Shown here: positions 46,638 through 56,114 of the stretch, in pieces
Layout: the number at the start of each line of letters is the position of its first letter
Numbering within the stretch: position 1 is the first letter of the stretch
NCBI RefSeq assembly: GCF_000384155.1
Contig: NZ_KB913031.1
Coordinates: 1,240,001 to 1,304,000 of the forward strand
DNA from: Methylophilus sp. 42
GTDB lineage: Bacteria > Pseudomonadota > Gammaproteobacteria > Burkholderiales > Methylophilaceae
Direction of reading: 5' to 3'
DNA: 64,000 bases
Program-made: the position numbers and the translations under genes
The notes under the pieces: model-generated
Databases searched by the model: none
Seen by the model: the letters and a program-made list of their open reading frames with translations, nothing else
Told to the model about the DNA's origin: nothing

Positions 46638-48206
46638 TTAATTGGCAAGCACTTGCATCATTTCTTTGCGATTTTTACGGCTGCGTTTGTTGGCATACAT
46701 GCGTTTATCGGCAATGCGCATGAGTTCTTCTGTCTCACTGGCCTCATGCGCAAAGACGATGCCTACACTGGCACCCGTGCTGACGGAGCCTTCTTTTTCC
46801 ATCTGCAAATGCGTATATTCCAGCTGGTGCTGGCACCACTCTACATCATCTTCATGACACAGAATGGCAAATTCATCGCCACCCAGCCTGTAAAGCTGGC
46901 CACTGGTATCCAGTTTTTTGGACAGAATCTGACTGAAGCTTTTTAACAGGTGATCGCCTGCGTCATGACCAAAGTGGTCGTTGACGTATTTCAGGTTGTC
47001 CATATCAAGAAACATCATGCAACCATGCTCGGGGAACTGCACCATTTGATTTTCGAGCGCATGGCGGTTAGGCACGCCGGTCAGCCGGTCTGTCATGGCA
47101 ATGGAACGCGTGCTTTGCAGCTCGACCAGCATATGCTCTTTTTCTTTATGCAGGCGGTTCATTTGATAGGCGACCAGCAGCGAAAGCAAGATGGCCTCTA
47201 CCGCCACCGCGATCAAACCGAATTGCTCGATGGTCCAGGCATTAGAGGTCAAGCGCTCAGCCGTGATAGATAAGCCGCCCAGGATACCAAATACCGAGAT
47301 CGCAAACAGGTAAAGCTGGGCGATACGATTCTTTTGCAGGCTGAGGCGGATGCCGCAGGCCAGGCCGAACATCAGGAAAACGGCGACGCCAAATCTGTCC
47401 ATTTCCAGCATCCAGTTGGGGAAGATCATGGCAAACACCAGCAATGCCACCAGGACCGTGCGTGCCACCATAGACAAGTAATAGAGCTTGGCATGATGTA
47501 ACGGGTTGATGCCCAGCAAGTGGCAGACAAAGCTAATATAGGCCAGGTTGGAGAGCAGAATGGGCAAGCTGGTCAGGTAAAACCAGTGCCATGCAAAGAG
47601 TTGTTTAAATACCCCTAGCGCAGCGCTCTGGAAAATCAGGTTGCCCAAAATAAACAATGCATACATACGCTCGGTGGTGTGTCCAGGCGTCATGCCAATG
47701 GCAGCGTAATAGGTGAAGATGCCGAACAAGACACCCAGTAACAGCAAGCTGGCAGCCGTGGTGCGGTTGGTTTGCTGCTGGTAGGTGCTTAGCTCGGAGA
47801 CGAAAATCTCAGGTTGCGCCAGGTAGTAGGGCGATTGCAACCAGGTGGCCAATCGATAAGTGCCAGGCTCCAGGTGGATAATACGGCCGTGCCTCAGTAG
47901 CAATGGATCATTCTCCTGGCTGCTTAAGCCACCTTTGATAATGCTGGTTTGCTGCTTGTTATCTGTGATTTCGTGCTGAAAATGCGCAATGGTTGATGTG
48001 TTTTTGAAGTCGATCACATACTGATCTGCATGCGAGATTTTGAGTACGCTCTGGCAGACGAATTTGCCGCCTTGCAACGGGATGCTGGCAATCACCACAC
48101 CCTTGCTGTTCATGCAGGTGGTGCCGAGCAAAGTCGGGGTCGCTGAGGCCTGCGGCATCAGTGCAACCCATAACGAGATCAGCATCCAGAAGAAGAAACG
48201 TTGCAA
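46638..48206 (-). CDS. Membrane diguanylate cyclase with 7TM sensor
   Basis: The 522-residue protein has a signal peptide (about 1-22), an extracytoplasmic sensory part to about 145, seven membrane helices (about 150-350, 7TMR-DISM-like) and a C-terminal GGDEF domain. The active-site RLGGDEF is intact and RxxD is absent, so product inhibition is not expected, in contrast to the neighbouring GGDEF-EAL protein. It makes c-di-GMP in response to an external signal that cannot be named. Confidence 0.9.
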   Translation of the reverse strand: MQRFFFWMLISLWVALMPQASATPTLLGTTCMNSKGVVIASIPLQGGKFVCQSVLKISHADQYVIDFKNTSTIAHFQHEITDNKQQTSIIKGGLSSQENDPLLLRHGRIIHLEPGTYRLATWLQSPYYLAQPEIFVSELSTYQQQTNRTTAASLLLLGVLFGIFTYYAAIGMTPGHTTERMYALFILGNLIFQSAALGVFKQLFAWHWFYLTSLPILLSNLAYISFVCHLLGINPLHHAKLYYLSMVARTVLVALLVFAMIFPNWMLEMDRFGVAVFLMFGLACGIRLSLQKNRIAQLYLFAISVFGILGGLSITAERLTSNAWTIEQFGLIAVAVEAILLSLLVAYQMNRLHKEKEHMLVELQSTRSIAMTDRLTGVPNRHALENQMVQFPEHGCMMFLDMDNLKYVNDHFGHDAGDHLLKSFSQILSKKLDTSGQLYRLGGDEFAILCHEDDVEWCQHQLEYTHLQMEKEGSVSTGASVGIVFAHEASETEELMRIADKRMYANKRSRKNRKEMMQVLAN

Positions 48207-48331
48207 GCCTAATTATCCAGTGAAAATGTCGAATCTCGACGCAGTTTACATGAAACATTCCGTGGAACGCTTAGGATAACGCATTAAAGAAGGCAAAGAA
48301 TTACTAATAAAGTGTAGAAAATAGCCGATAA

Positions 48332-48356
48332 AAAACCCGCATAAATGCGGGTTTTT
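48332..48356 (-). terminator. Terminator of the small lipoprotein gene
   Basis: CCCGCAT/ATGCGGG arms with A-runs and T-runs on both sides. It lies about 20 bases after the lipoprotein stop codon and works in both directions. Confidence 0.9.
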
Positions 48357-48371
48357 GTGCTAAGAAAACAA

Positions 48372-48620
48372 TTATTTGTTTTCAACCGCGGCTTTAGCGG
48401 CGTCGGCGGTTTCTGCTGCCTGTTGCTCAGCGGTTGCTGCGGCCTCTTTTGCGGCTTGCACTGCATCAGCGGCAGCATCTTTGGCTTCGCTGGCAGCGGC
48501 TTCGGCATGCTCTTGTGCAGATTCGACCGCTTGTTCAATCTGTGGCTCTTTTTCACCACAAGCGACCAGCAAGGTGCTGCTCAAGGTAGCGATCAGTAAT
48601 AAACGAATGAATGATGACAT
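48372..48620 (-). CDS. Small Ala/Glu-rich lipoprotein
   Basis: The 82-residue protein has a lipoprotein signal with lipobox LLVAC (Cys near 21). The rest is an uninterrupted Ala/Glu/Lys helix without aromatic residues, likely a coiled coil on the periplasmic face. It recalls small Lpp-like or stress-related lipoproteins, but no family can be assigned. It has its own terminator and is separated from the DGC gene by about 165 bases. Confidence 0.8.
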   Translation of the reverse strand: MSSFIRLLLIATLSSTLLVACGEKEPQIEQAVESAQEHAEAAASEAKDAAADAVQAAKEAAATAEQQAAETADAAKAAVENK

Positions 48621-48669
48621 AGTCGTGTCCTTTGTAAGATGAGTGGTTGGCTATTATTGTGTGTAACGC

Positions 48670-49167
48670 TTATTCCGGAATGCGCAGTACCTGGCCTGGG
48701 TAGATTTTGTCAGGATGGTTCAGCATGGGACGGTTTGCCTCAAAAATCTTCATATAGCTATTGGCATTACCGTACATTTCTTTGGCTACTTTAGACAAGG
48801 TGTCGCCTTTGACTACGGTATAAAACTTTGCTTCAGGCTCAGGGCTAGGGACGTGCAACTGGTCTTGCACCGCTTCAACGCCGGCCACATTGCCACAGCA
48901 CAGCAGAATTTTTTCCTTATTCTCTTGCGTGTCGATATTGCCTTGCACGATAACGGTGCCGCTGGCGCCATCAAACTTCACGTCATAACCGGTCGTCGGT
49001 AAGTTGTTTTTGGCGATATAGGTTTGAATGGCCTTAGCTGCCGCCGCGTTTGCAGCGTCCACATTGACCGGGGTCGGGGCTTTGCTTGCTGTTTCTTGTG
49101 CGGCTTTTGCTTCTCCGGCACCAAACAGTTTTTCACCTGCTTCTTTAATAAAAGAAAATAATCCCAT
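48670..49167 (-). CDS. kbp: BON-LysM protein, Kbp/YgaU type
   Basis: A 165-residue cytoplasmic protein. Its MGLFSFIKEAGEKLFGAGE start, a BON domain (about 40-108, with KEKILLCCGNVAGVEAVQDQL) and a C-terminal LysM domain (FYTVVKGDTLSKVAKEMYGNA to YPGQVLRIPE) match E. coli Kbp along the whole length. Kbp binds K+ and changes shape at high K+. CAGGAGC precedes the ATG at 49167; a longer frame upstream is not supported. Confidence 0.93.
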   Translation of the reverse strand: MGLFSFIKEAGEKLFGAGEAKAAQETASKAPTPVNVDAANAAAAKAIQTYIAKNNLPTTGYDVKFDGASGTVIVQGNIDTQENKEKILLCCGNVAGVEAVQDQLHVPSPEPEAKFYTVVKGDTLSKVAKEMYGNANSYMKIFEANRPMLNHPDKIYPGQVLRIPE

Positions 49168-49260
49168 CGCTTGCTCCTGACTTGTTATTTTATGAAAAGA
49201 AATTTCATCATAGCAAATTGGCGGCGCGGTCACTACCTATTGGCATTAAAAATGTGGCTG

Positions 49261-49854
49261 CTATGGCAAAGTTTGTAATTGGCTGGCAATTTGGTCACTG
49301 AGCAAGTCAAGATTCTGGCCCAAGGCTCGCACCAGCGCGGGGTAGCCATTTTCAGCCAAAGGCGTGCTGAACTTGAATGACTGGCTGGCGCCTGCCACAT
49401 GGTTTGCGCCAATCAGTTGCCATTGACCACTCAGCACGGCATAACCACGCATCTGGCCGTGAAACTGTTCTATGGTCAGCTGCAGGGTGTTGGCAGCAGG
49501 TAATCCAGGCTGCGGGTCGACCACGATTGTATTGTTGAGCCGACTGGCCAGGCGTACGCGCAGGCCGCGCCGCAACTCCTGCGCCAGATTGTCTACCCAA
49601 AGATGGTCACGCGCTGGCTGCATGGTGATGTCGTCGGTCTGGATGACGATGCGGTCTGTATCCAGGTAATCCGCCAACTGGATACGGTTTAAGACCAGTG
49701 TACGTGTCTGCGCCGTTGAAAGCGATGATGCCGTCACTTCCGGCAGGCTGTAACGCTCAGTTTTGACTGGCGGATTCGATTTGAAGCAGCCGGTTAGGCT
49801 GAGCCCCAGCAATAAAGCCAGACTAACTCTTAATTGTTTTTTCTCGATCATCAT
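49261..49854 (-). CDS. pqiC: PqiC-type outer-membrane lipoprotein
   Basis: The 197-residue protein has a lipoprotein signal (lipobox LSLTGC, Cys near 23) and an ABC-type transport auxiliary lipoprotein domain (DUF330) with RYSLPEV and LAQELRRGLRVRLASR. PqiC anchors the PqiB tunnel to the outer membrane. Its start lies 12 bases after pqiB. Confidence 0.92.
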   Translation of the reverse strand: MMIEKKQLRVSLALLLGLSLTGCFKSNPPVKTERYSLPEVTASSLSTAQTRTLVLNRIQLADYLDTDRIVIQTDDITMQPARDHLWVDNLAQELRRGLRVRLASRLNNTIVVDPQPGLPAANTLQLTIEQFHGQMRGYAVLSGQWQLIGANHVAGASQSFKFSTPLAENGYPALVRALGQNLDLLSDQIASQLQTLP

Positions 49855-49866
49855 GCGTCAGGTTCC

Positions 49867-51528
49867 TTACGGGTTGGCCGGTGCCATCGGTATCGGGTCA
49901 TTGCCAGGCTTGCGGTCAAACAGGATGGCATTGGGTTGCTCATTCAAGGTGCGCGCCAATGGCTGGATATCGCGCAAGGCTTTATCCAGGCGTTGCAAGG
50001 TCGTTGTCAGCTCCTGATACGCTGGCGACTCGGGTGATAGACCTTTTAATGTCGTACGCAACTCCTGCATGGTCTGGTTGATATTGGCAGGCATCTGTTG
50101 CAGGTCAGGCTGGCTGAGTAACTGATTCACTTGCTGGCTCAAGGCGCGGATTTCCTGCATGGTTTTTTCTGACTGCTGCAGGTTTTTATCCAGGCCGGAC
50201 AACACAGGCTCCACTTTCAAACCATTGAGTTTATCCAGCAGGTCAGACAGTTTCTGTTCAATCTGCGCCAGGTTAGTCGCGGTGGTCGGCATCACTGGTA
50301 AACCTTCAAAACGCTCGCGTTTGTAGGTTTTGTGCGCATGCTGGTCCATATTCAGGTCGACAAACACAGAGCCTGTGATCAGGTTGCCGGATTTAAGCGT
50401 CGCGTGCAGGCCGCGTTGCAACATCTGCGCAATGCGGCTTTTCCACTCTTCCAGGTCAGCCTTGCCATTATCGGCCAGGCGGCCGGGTTCCAAATGAATC
50501 AATACCGGGATGGCGTAACGGAAATCTTTTTTGCGTTCCGGCGAGTTGAATTTCCATGGCACATTGATCACCGTACCCACGCGCAAACCACGGAACTCTA
50601 CTGGCGCGCCTTTGGACAAGCCACGCACGGTGTCGTCCACCAGTAGCACATATTGCAGGTATTGGTCGTAGGTTTGCTGGCGTGCGGCATCTTCATTGGC
50701 AAACAGTTCAAAGGTGGCTTCGGAGCGTACCGGTTGCCCCATCGGCCTGTCATCGACATGGCCAAAGCTGACGCCGCCTGCGATCAGGGATTCGACGGTG
50801 GGAATATTTGCCTTGAATCCTTCTGAGTCCAGTTTGACATCAATGCCTACGGTCGTCCAAAAACGCGTGTTCTCAGTGACCAGTACGTCATAAGGGTGTT
50901 CAACAAATAATTCATGCTGCATCTGGCGTTGCTTGGGGTCGAATACTGCGCTGACGACCCTGCCCACGCGTAGGCCCTGGTAGCTGACCGGATCCCCCAC
51001 ACGCAAAGAATTACCGACTTTACCGATGAGGTTCACATGCACACCCTGGGCGCCATTAAGTGAGATGGGCGCTTGATCCAGCACGGTGAACTGGTCCGAT
51101 TCTTCTAGGCTTTTGCCTGGTTGTAATTGAATATAGGCGCCGGAAATCACCGTATTCAGGCCGCTGATGCCTTCCAGTCCAATGCGTGGTTTGACCACCC
51201 ATAATTGCGTATCCTGCACCAGCATGGGTTGCGCTTTTGGGGTGATGCGCGCCAGCACTTCAATATGCGTCAGGTCTTCAGACAGGGTGACTTGTTCCAC
51301 CAGGCCGATATCTACGCTATGCACCTTGATTTTGGTTTTACCGGCTTCTATGCCTTCGGCATTGGTGAGGGAGAGGGTGATTTGCTTTCCCGCTTTGGTG
51401 TAGTTGTCGTAAATCAGCCATAGTCCAATCAGCAGGGCGACAATAGGCACGATCCAGATCGGCGACAGCCGGGCTTGCTTGCTGACTTTGGCCAGCAATT
51501 GGTTGTTGTCTTGGTTATTCTCTGTCAT
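49867..51528 (-). CDS. pqiB: Intermembrane lipid transport protein PqiB
   Basis: A 553-residue protein with one N-terminal membrane helix (about 22-42) and three MCE/MlaD domains in tandem. A long C-terminal helical region rich in Gln and Leu completes the trans-periplasmic needle. It moves phospholipid between the membranes. The ATG at 51528 follows AAGGAAACACGC; the longer frame is rejected. It overlaps the end of pqiA by 14 bases. Confidence 0.94.
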   Translation of the reverse strand: MTENNQDNNQLLAKVSKQARLSPIWIVPIVALLIGLWLIYDNYTKAGKQITLSLTNAEGIEAGKTKIKVHSVDIGLVEQVTLSEDLTHIEVLARITPKAQPMLVQDTQLWVVKPRIGLEGISGLNTVISGAYIQLQPGKSLEESDQFTVLDQAPISLNGAQGVHVNLIGKVGNSLRVGDPVSYQGLRVGRVVSAVFDPKQRQMQHELFVEHPYDVLVTENTRFWTTVGIDVKLDSEGFKANIPTVESLIAGGVSFGHVDDRPMGQPVRSEATFELFANEDAARQQTYDQYLQYVLLVDDTVRGLSKGAPVEFRGLRVGTVINVPWKFNSPERKKDFRYAIPVLIHLEPGRLADNGKADLEEWKSRIAQMLQRGLHATLKSGNLITGSVFVDLNMDQHAHKTYKRERFEGLPVMPTTATNLAQIEQKLSDLLDKLNGLKVEPVLSGLDKNLQQSEKTMQEIRALSQQVNQLLSQPDLQQMPANINQTMQELRTTLKGLSPESPAYQELTTTLQRLDKALRDIQPLARTLNEQPNAILFDRKPGNDPIPMAPANP

Positions 51529-52789
51529 GCGTGTTTCCTTGGGTATCCCATAGCAGGCGCGGGTCAAAGGCCATGGCGGCCAGCATGGTGGTAATCACCA
51601 CCGCACAGAATGCCAGCGCTGCCGGGCCGGGCAATACTGACATCAGGTTGCCCGATTGTATCAGCGCGACCATGATGGCGACGACAAACACGTCGACCAT
51701 GGACCAGCGGCCAATCAACTCTGTGAGCCGATACAGCCTGGTTTTTTGCTGTGCCGTTAACGGGCCAGGGTATTTTGCCAGCAATGAAAGCACCACCAGT
51801 ATCAGCATCTTGATAATAGGCACCAGTACGCTGGCGACAAAAATGACCACGGCAATGGGCTCTGAGCCATGCTGCCATAACTCGAGCATGCCACCAATAA
51901 TGGTAGAAGCGTGTGTTTGCCCCAATGAGGTGGTAATCATCATCGGGTAAGCATTGGCCGGAATATAAAGCACTGCTGCGGTGATTAACAACGCCCAGGT
52001 AAATTCCAGGCTGTTGGGTTTACGCATATGCAAGGTGCTACCGCAACGGCCACATTCATGGCTGGCCGCAGCGGCCGAAATGGTGTTGACCAGGCCGCAG
52101 GTGGCGCAGCCAGTGGCATGTTGATCTGCTGCATTGATGCCGCAACGGATGCTGGTATCTGGTGGCGGCTCACCGGCTAACCTGTACCATAACCAGTCGA
52201 TATCCACCGAGCGCGTGGTCATGAGCAGCAGGACGGCAAACACGCAGTAGGCCCAGAACGAAGCGCCCAACTGCACCTCGCCAATTTCGGTGAGTTTCAC
52301 CAGGCTCACCAGCGCTGCAACCATGAACACATCGGCCATCATCCAGGGGTGCAGGCGTGAAAACAGGCGTGCAATCACATCGCTATAGGCACGCGGCACC
52401 CGGCGTAACACATTGGCCTGCATCAGGATCACACCGACCAGGTATAAAGCGGGCAATACGAACGCTGTGCAACTGACAATCAACGCTACCACGGGTTGAT
52501 GCACATCGACTAGGGTCACCGCCGTCTGCGGCAATTCAATCTGCGTATCCAGGCCATTGGTATCCATACTGATAAACGGGAAAGCGACCGCAATTAGCAA
52601 GGTCAGTAATGCACTGATGGCCAGCGCAATGCTGCGTTGAACCGGATGCAAATGGCGTCTGGCCAATACATGCCCGCAGCGCGGGCAACTGGCGTGTTCA
52701 CCTGGGCGCAGCACCGGGATCGCACTGACCATGTCGCAAGCACGACAGGCACGCAATCTTCGCCATTTTGTATTTTGCTGGGTCGTCAT
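51515..52789 (-). CDS. pqiA: Intermembrane transport protein PqiA
   Basis: A 424-residue inner-membrane protein with two repeats of four helices, each preceded by a zinc-ribbon-like pair of Cys motifs (CRACD plus CPRCG, and CATCG plus CGRCG). It is the membrane partner of PqiB. The frame runs further upstream to a TTG, but the ATG at 52789 matches the usual N-terminus. First gene of pqiABC, lying about 130 bases after the bd-oxidase small subunit. Confidence 0.94.
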   Translation of the reverse strand: MTTQQNTKWRRLRACRACDMVSAIPVLRPGEHASCPRCGHVLARRHLHPVQRSIALAISALLTLLIAVAFPFISMDTNGLDTQIELPQTAVTLVDVHQPVVALIVSCTAFVLPALYLVGVILMQANVLRRVPRAYSDVIARLFSRLHPWMMADVFMVAALVSLVKLTEIGEVQLGASFWAYCVFAVLLLMTTRSVDIDWLWYRLAGEPPPDTSIRCGINAADQHATGCATCGLVNTISAAAASHECGRCGSTLHMRKPNSLEFTWALLITAAVLYIPANAYPMMITTSLGQTHASTIIGGMLELWQHGSEPIAVVIFVASVLVPIIKMLILVVLSLLAKYPGPLTAQQKTRLYRLTELIGRWSMVDVFVVAIMVALIQSGNLMSVLPGPAALAFCAVVITTMLAAMAFDPRLLWDTQGNTHDRE

Positions 52790-52919
52790 ACGGATGGATA
52801 AAGAATGGATTGACCTGACTGTTTGGGTGGGTTTTTCATAAGCATGGTAAACGGGTTGGATTTGAACGCGCAAGAAAAATTCCAGCGGAGGTGTTGCGCT
52901 ATGCCAGATCCATCATGGT

Positions 52920-53054
52920 TTAGTGATGAAAGCCTGCCGCCATCATCAACCCCTTGAGTAACATGCTGACGATCGCCAGGGCTGCAATACTGGCTAGCCA
53001 AATCAGGAAAAACCAGCCCAGACGTTTCAGGGTGTTTTTGGGCGTGTGTGTCAT
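52920..53054 (-). CDS. 44-residue bd-oxidase small subunit (DUF2474/CydX-like)
   Basis: A short protein with a basic N-terminus (KNTLKRLGW) and one membrane helix (FFLIWLASIAALAIVSMLL), ending MMAAGFHH. Its start codon overlaps the cydB stop (TAATG), so it is translationally coupled. Size, topology and position match the DUF2474 proteins that follow CIO-type cydB genes. Confidence 0.88.
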   Translation of the reverse strand: MTHTPKNTLKRLGWFFLIWLASIAALAIVSMLLKGLMMAAGFHH

Positions 53055-54055
53055 TAATGGTAAGCCTCGCCCTTGTTCACTTTGCCGCGAAACACGTAAT
53101 AGCCCCAGGCGGTATAGATCAGGATAATCGGAATAATAATCACGGCGCCGATCAGGGCAAATTGTTGGCTTTGTGGTGGGGCCGCGGCAGCATGTATGCT
53201 CATTTCCGGCGGGATAATGTTAGGCCAGATGCTGATGCCCAGGCCTGCATAGCCGAGTAATACCAGGCCCAGCGTATAAAGAAACGGGCTGGTTTCGGCC
53301 TTGGCCTTGAGTGCGCGTTGCAATTTGTAAAAGAAAAATATCACCAGCAAGGGCACAGGCGATAACCACAGCAGGTTGGGCAAGCTAAACCAGCGCTCGG
53401 CGATGCGGCTGTCCATCCATGGCGTCCACAGGCTGATCACTGCAATAATCACTAGCAATGCCATAGAAATACCTTGTGACAGCTTGTAACAGGTGGTTTG
53501 CAGTTCGCTTGTGGTTTTAAAAATCAGCCAGGTGCTGCCTAGTAAGGCATAGGTGACTAATAAACCTAGCCCGGTAAAGAGCGAGAACGGTGAAATCCAG
53601 TCCAGCGGCCCACCTGCGTAGGCTTGGTTCACCATTTTAATGCCTTGCAAATAGGCGCCCAGCGTCACGCCCTGAAAAAAGGTGGCGGCGATAGAGCCGC
53701 ATAAAAAGGCTTTGTCCCAAAAATGGCGCTCTGCATCATGTGCCCTGAAGCGGAATTCAAACGCCACACCGCGAAAAATTAAGGCCATCAGCATAAACAG
53801 CAAGGGCAGGGAGAGGGCGCTTAAAATCACCGAATAAGCGAGAGGGAATGCCGCCAGCAAGCCAGCACCACCTAATACCAGCCAGGTTTCATTACCGTCC
53901 CATACCGGGGCGACTGTATTCATCATCAGGTCTCGGTCCTCTTTTTCTTTAAAGAACAGGTAGAGGATACCTATGCCCAGATCAAAGCCATCCATGATGA
54001 TGTACATCATGATGCCGAACAGGATAATGATGGCCCACACCAGTGATAAGTCCAT
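53054..54055 (-). CDS. cydB: Cytochrome bd (CIO-type) ubiquinol oxidase subunit II
   Basis: A 333-residue protein with about eight or nine helices. The N-terminal DGFDLGIGILYLF and VWDGNETWLVLGGAGLLAAFPLAY are the CydB signature. Length fits the cyanide-insensitive (CioB) branch. It starts 12 bases after cydA. Confidence 0.95.
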   Translation of the reverse strand: MDLSLVWAIIILFGIMMYIIMDGFDLGIGILYLFFKEKEDRDLMMNTVAPVWDGNETWLVLGGAGLLAAFPLAYSVILSALSLPLLFMLMALIFRGVAFEFRFRAHDAERHFWDKAFLCGSIAATFFQGVTLGAYLQGIKMVNQAYAGGPLDWISPFSLFTGLGLLVTYALLGSTWLIFKTTSELQTTCYKLSQGISMALLVIIAVISLWTPWMDSRIAERWFSLPNLLWLSPVPLLVIFFFYKLQRALKAKAETSPFLYTLGLVLLGYAGLGISIWPNIIPPEMSIHAAAAPPQSQQFALIGAVIIIPIILIYTAWGYYVFRGKVNKGEAYH

Positions 54056-54067
54056 TGCGTCGCCCCT

Positions 54068-55498
54068 TTATTGATCTTTGGTGTTAGCCGGTGACTTGGC
54101 ATCCGGATGAAACTCGGGTGCCAGTGCAAATGCATCCACGTCGCCCGGGTTCACCGAGATGGCATCCCCTTGCAGCGCTTCATCCGTTTTTGGCCCGATA
54201 TTCACCAGCCGCAAGACATACAGCGTGCCCATGCCAAATACAGCCAGGTAGATAATGACAAACAATGCCAACGTGAGACCAACTTCGCTGGCGGTATGCG
54301 GTGTCACCGCATCCGCGGTGCGTAACACACCATACACCACCCACGGCTGGCGCCCGATTTCTGTGGTAAACCAGCCCGCCAGAATGGCAATCACCCCGGC
54401 AGGGCCCATGGCGGTGGCAAATGTGAGGAAAGGCTTATGTTGGTATAACTGTTTTTTGTAACGTAACCACAATGAGGTGGCGGCTAGCAACATCATCAGC
54501 ATGCCCAAACCAACCATGATGCGGAAGGTCCAGAAAATAATAGTGGCATTGGGGCGGTCTTGTGGCGGGAAGTCTTTCAGTGCTGGAATCTGCTCAGTGA
54601 AGGAGTGGCGCAAAATCAAACTGCCCAGCACGGGGATCTCTAAAGCAAAGTGATTCTTTTCTTGCGCCATGTCCGGCCAGGCGATCAGTACCAATGGGGT
54701 CGCTTCGTCGCCTTTATTCTCCCAGTGGGCCTCAATCGCGGCGATTTTTGCCGGCTGGTGTTTCAAGGTATTCAATCCATGCATATCGCCCACCACCACT
54801 TGCAAAGGCGCCAGCAACAATATCAACCACAGTCCCATAGACAGCATTTTGCGTACGCCGGCATTCTCTTTTCCTTGTAGCAACTGCCAGGCACCCGATG
54901 CGACCACAAATAGCGCAGTCGCCAGATAGGCGCCTATCACCATATGGACTAAGCGGTATGGGAACGATGGGTTAAAGATGATCTTGAACCAGTCTACCGG
55001 AATCACTTTGCCGTCAATCAGTTCAAAGCCCTGCGGCGTGTGCATCCAGCTATTCGATGCCAATATCCAGGTTGCCGACACCAGTGTGCCGATGGCCACC
55101 ATGACGGTGGCCGCAAAGTGTAGCGTGGGCCCGACCTTATTCCAGCCAAACAACATTACGCCCAAAAAACCCGCCTCAAGAAAAAAGGCCGTCAGCACCT
55201 CATAAGCCAGCAGTGGCCCGGTGACGCTGCCCGCAACGCTGGAGAAACCAGACCAATTGGTGCCGAATTGATAGGCCATGACCAGGCCAGACACCACGCC
55301 CATGCCAAAACAGAGTGAAAATAACTTGACCCAAAAATGATATAAGTCGAGGTAGACGGTATTTCTGGTTTTTAACCAGCTCGCCTCCAGCACGGCCAGG
55401 TAACTGGCCAGGCCGATGGTAATCGCCGGAAACACGATATGAAAAGAAATGGTGAACCCGAACTGGATTCTTGCCAAGGTCAATGCCAAATCAGACAT
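54068..55498 (-). CDS. cydA: Cytochrome bd (CIO-type) ubiquinol oxidase subunit I
   Basis: A 476-residue protein carrying hemes b558, b595 and d. The N-terminal RIQFGFTISFHIVFP holds a heme-ligand His (near 20), and TEIGRQPWVVYGVLRTADAV is the GRQPW region. The Q-loop is of the short type, which together with length points to cyanide-insensitive oxidase (CioA) rather than E. coli CydA. AAGGATAAGC precedes the ATG. First gene of cioAB plus the small subunit. Confidence 0.95.
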   Translation of the reverse strand: MSDLALTLARIQFGFTISFHIVFPAITIGLASYLAVLEASWLKTRNTVYLDLYHFWVKLFSLCFGMGVVSGLVMAYQFGTNWSGFSSVAGSVTGPLLAYEVLTAFFLEAGFLGVMLFGWNKVGPTLHFAATVMVAIGTLVSATWILASNSWMHTPQGFELIDGKVIPVDWFKIIFNPSFPYRLVHMVIGAYLATALFVVASGAWQLLQGKENAGVRKMLSMGLWLILLLAPLQVVVGDMHGLNTLKHQPAKIAAIEAHWENKGDEATPLVLIAWPDMAQEKNHFALEIPVLGSLILRHSFTEQIPALKDFPPQDRPNATIIFWTFRIMVGLGMLMMLLAATSLWLRYKKQLYQHKPFLTFATAMGPAGVIAILAGWFTTEIGRQPWVVYGVLRTADAVTPHTASEVGLTLALFVIIYLAVFGMGTLYVLRLVNIGPKTDEALQGDAISVNPGDVDAFALAPEFHPDAKSPANTKDQ

Positions 55499-55535
55499 GC
55501 TTATCCTTTTACATCACTGGCAATATTCGCATAGG

Positions 55536-55547
55536 CGTGACGTCACG
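55536..55547. promoter_or_regulatory. 12-bp palindrome upstream of cioAB
   Basis: CGTGACGTCACG lies 38 bases before the cydA start. Imperfect direct repeats of ATTACTCGCCAGGAAAT type follow at 55571-55587 and 55588-55605. No FNR box is seen in the 270-base region. It is a possible operator of unknown owner. Confidence 0.4.
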
Positions 55548-55709
55548 TGCTTGCGCTCACTTGCGTGGAAATTACTCGCCAGGAAATATTAACTCGCCGA
55601 GGAATATTATCAGCGTTGACTCGTATTGCTGGCAATAAGTTTTACGGGCGAGCTGGCTATTCCTGTGAATGATGCAAAATGCGGCCTAATCACGCTGCTT
55701 AAAAATGAA

Positions 55710-55737
55710 TTGATTTCGTATGAAAACGCAATATAAT
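55710..55737 (+). promoter_or_regulatory. Sigma-70 promoter of hipBA
   Basis: TTGATT (55710-55715), a 16-base spacer and a perfect TATAAT (55732-55737) predict a start near 55744, 26 bases before the hipB ATG. The leader is AT-rich with no clear ribosome site. Confidence 0.65.
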
Positions 55738-55769
55738 GAACTTTAAGTCTATTAAATATTAATTTATTG

Positions 55770-56114
55770 ATGTCTAAAAAAACAAACTCACTAGCGAGTG
55801 CTAACCCGGATGTGCTAAAGGCATTAGAAACGCTAGGCTTGCGCCTGCGTGCCAACCGCGTGGCTTTGGGCTGGACAGTGAAGGAGATGTCAACCCGCTT
55901 GCTCTGTTCACAGAATACTTACCGGGCGATTGAGGCTGGCAAGCCTAGCGCGAGTGTGGGCATTATTGCCAATGCACTGTGGCTGTTTGGCCAATTGGAT
56001 AATCTGGAGACTGTTGCGCCTGTCTCCGTGAGTGCTAGTGCGTCTATTCGCGCCAGAAAAAAACCTGGCGTAACCGATGCCGCATTCATTTCAGAGGACG
56101 AGCGTGATTTCTAA
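55770..56114 (+). CDS. hipB: HipB-like XRE antitoxin
   Basis: A 114-residue protein with helix-turn-helix from about 22 to 75 (LGLRLRANRVALGWTVKEMS and CSQNTYRAIEAGKPSASVG), followed by a low-complexity Ser/Ala linker and a short acidic tail. It should bind HipA and repress the operon. The ATG at 55770 follows an adjacent TTG. It overlaps the hipA start by 11 bases. Confidence 0.88.
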   Translation: MSKKTNSLASANPDVLKALETLGLRLRANRVALGWTVKEMSTRLLCSQNTYRAIEAGKPSASVGIIANALWLFGQLDNLETVAPVSVSASASIRARKKPGVTDAAFISEDERDF

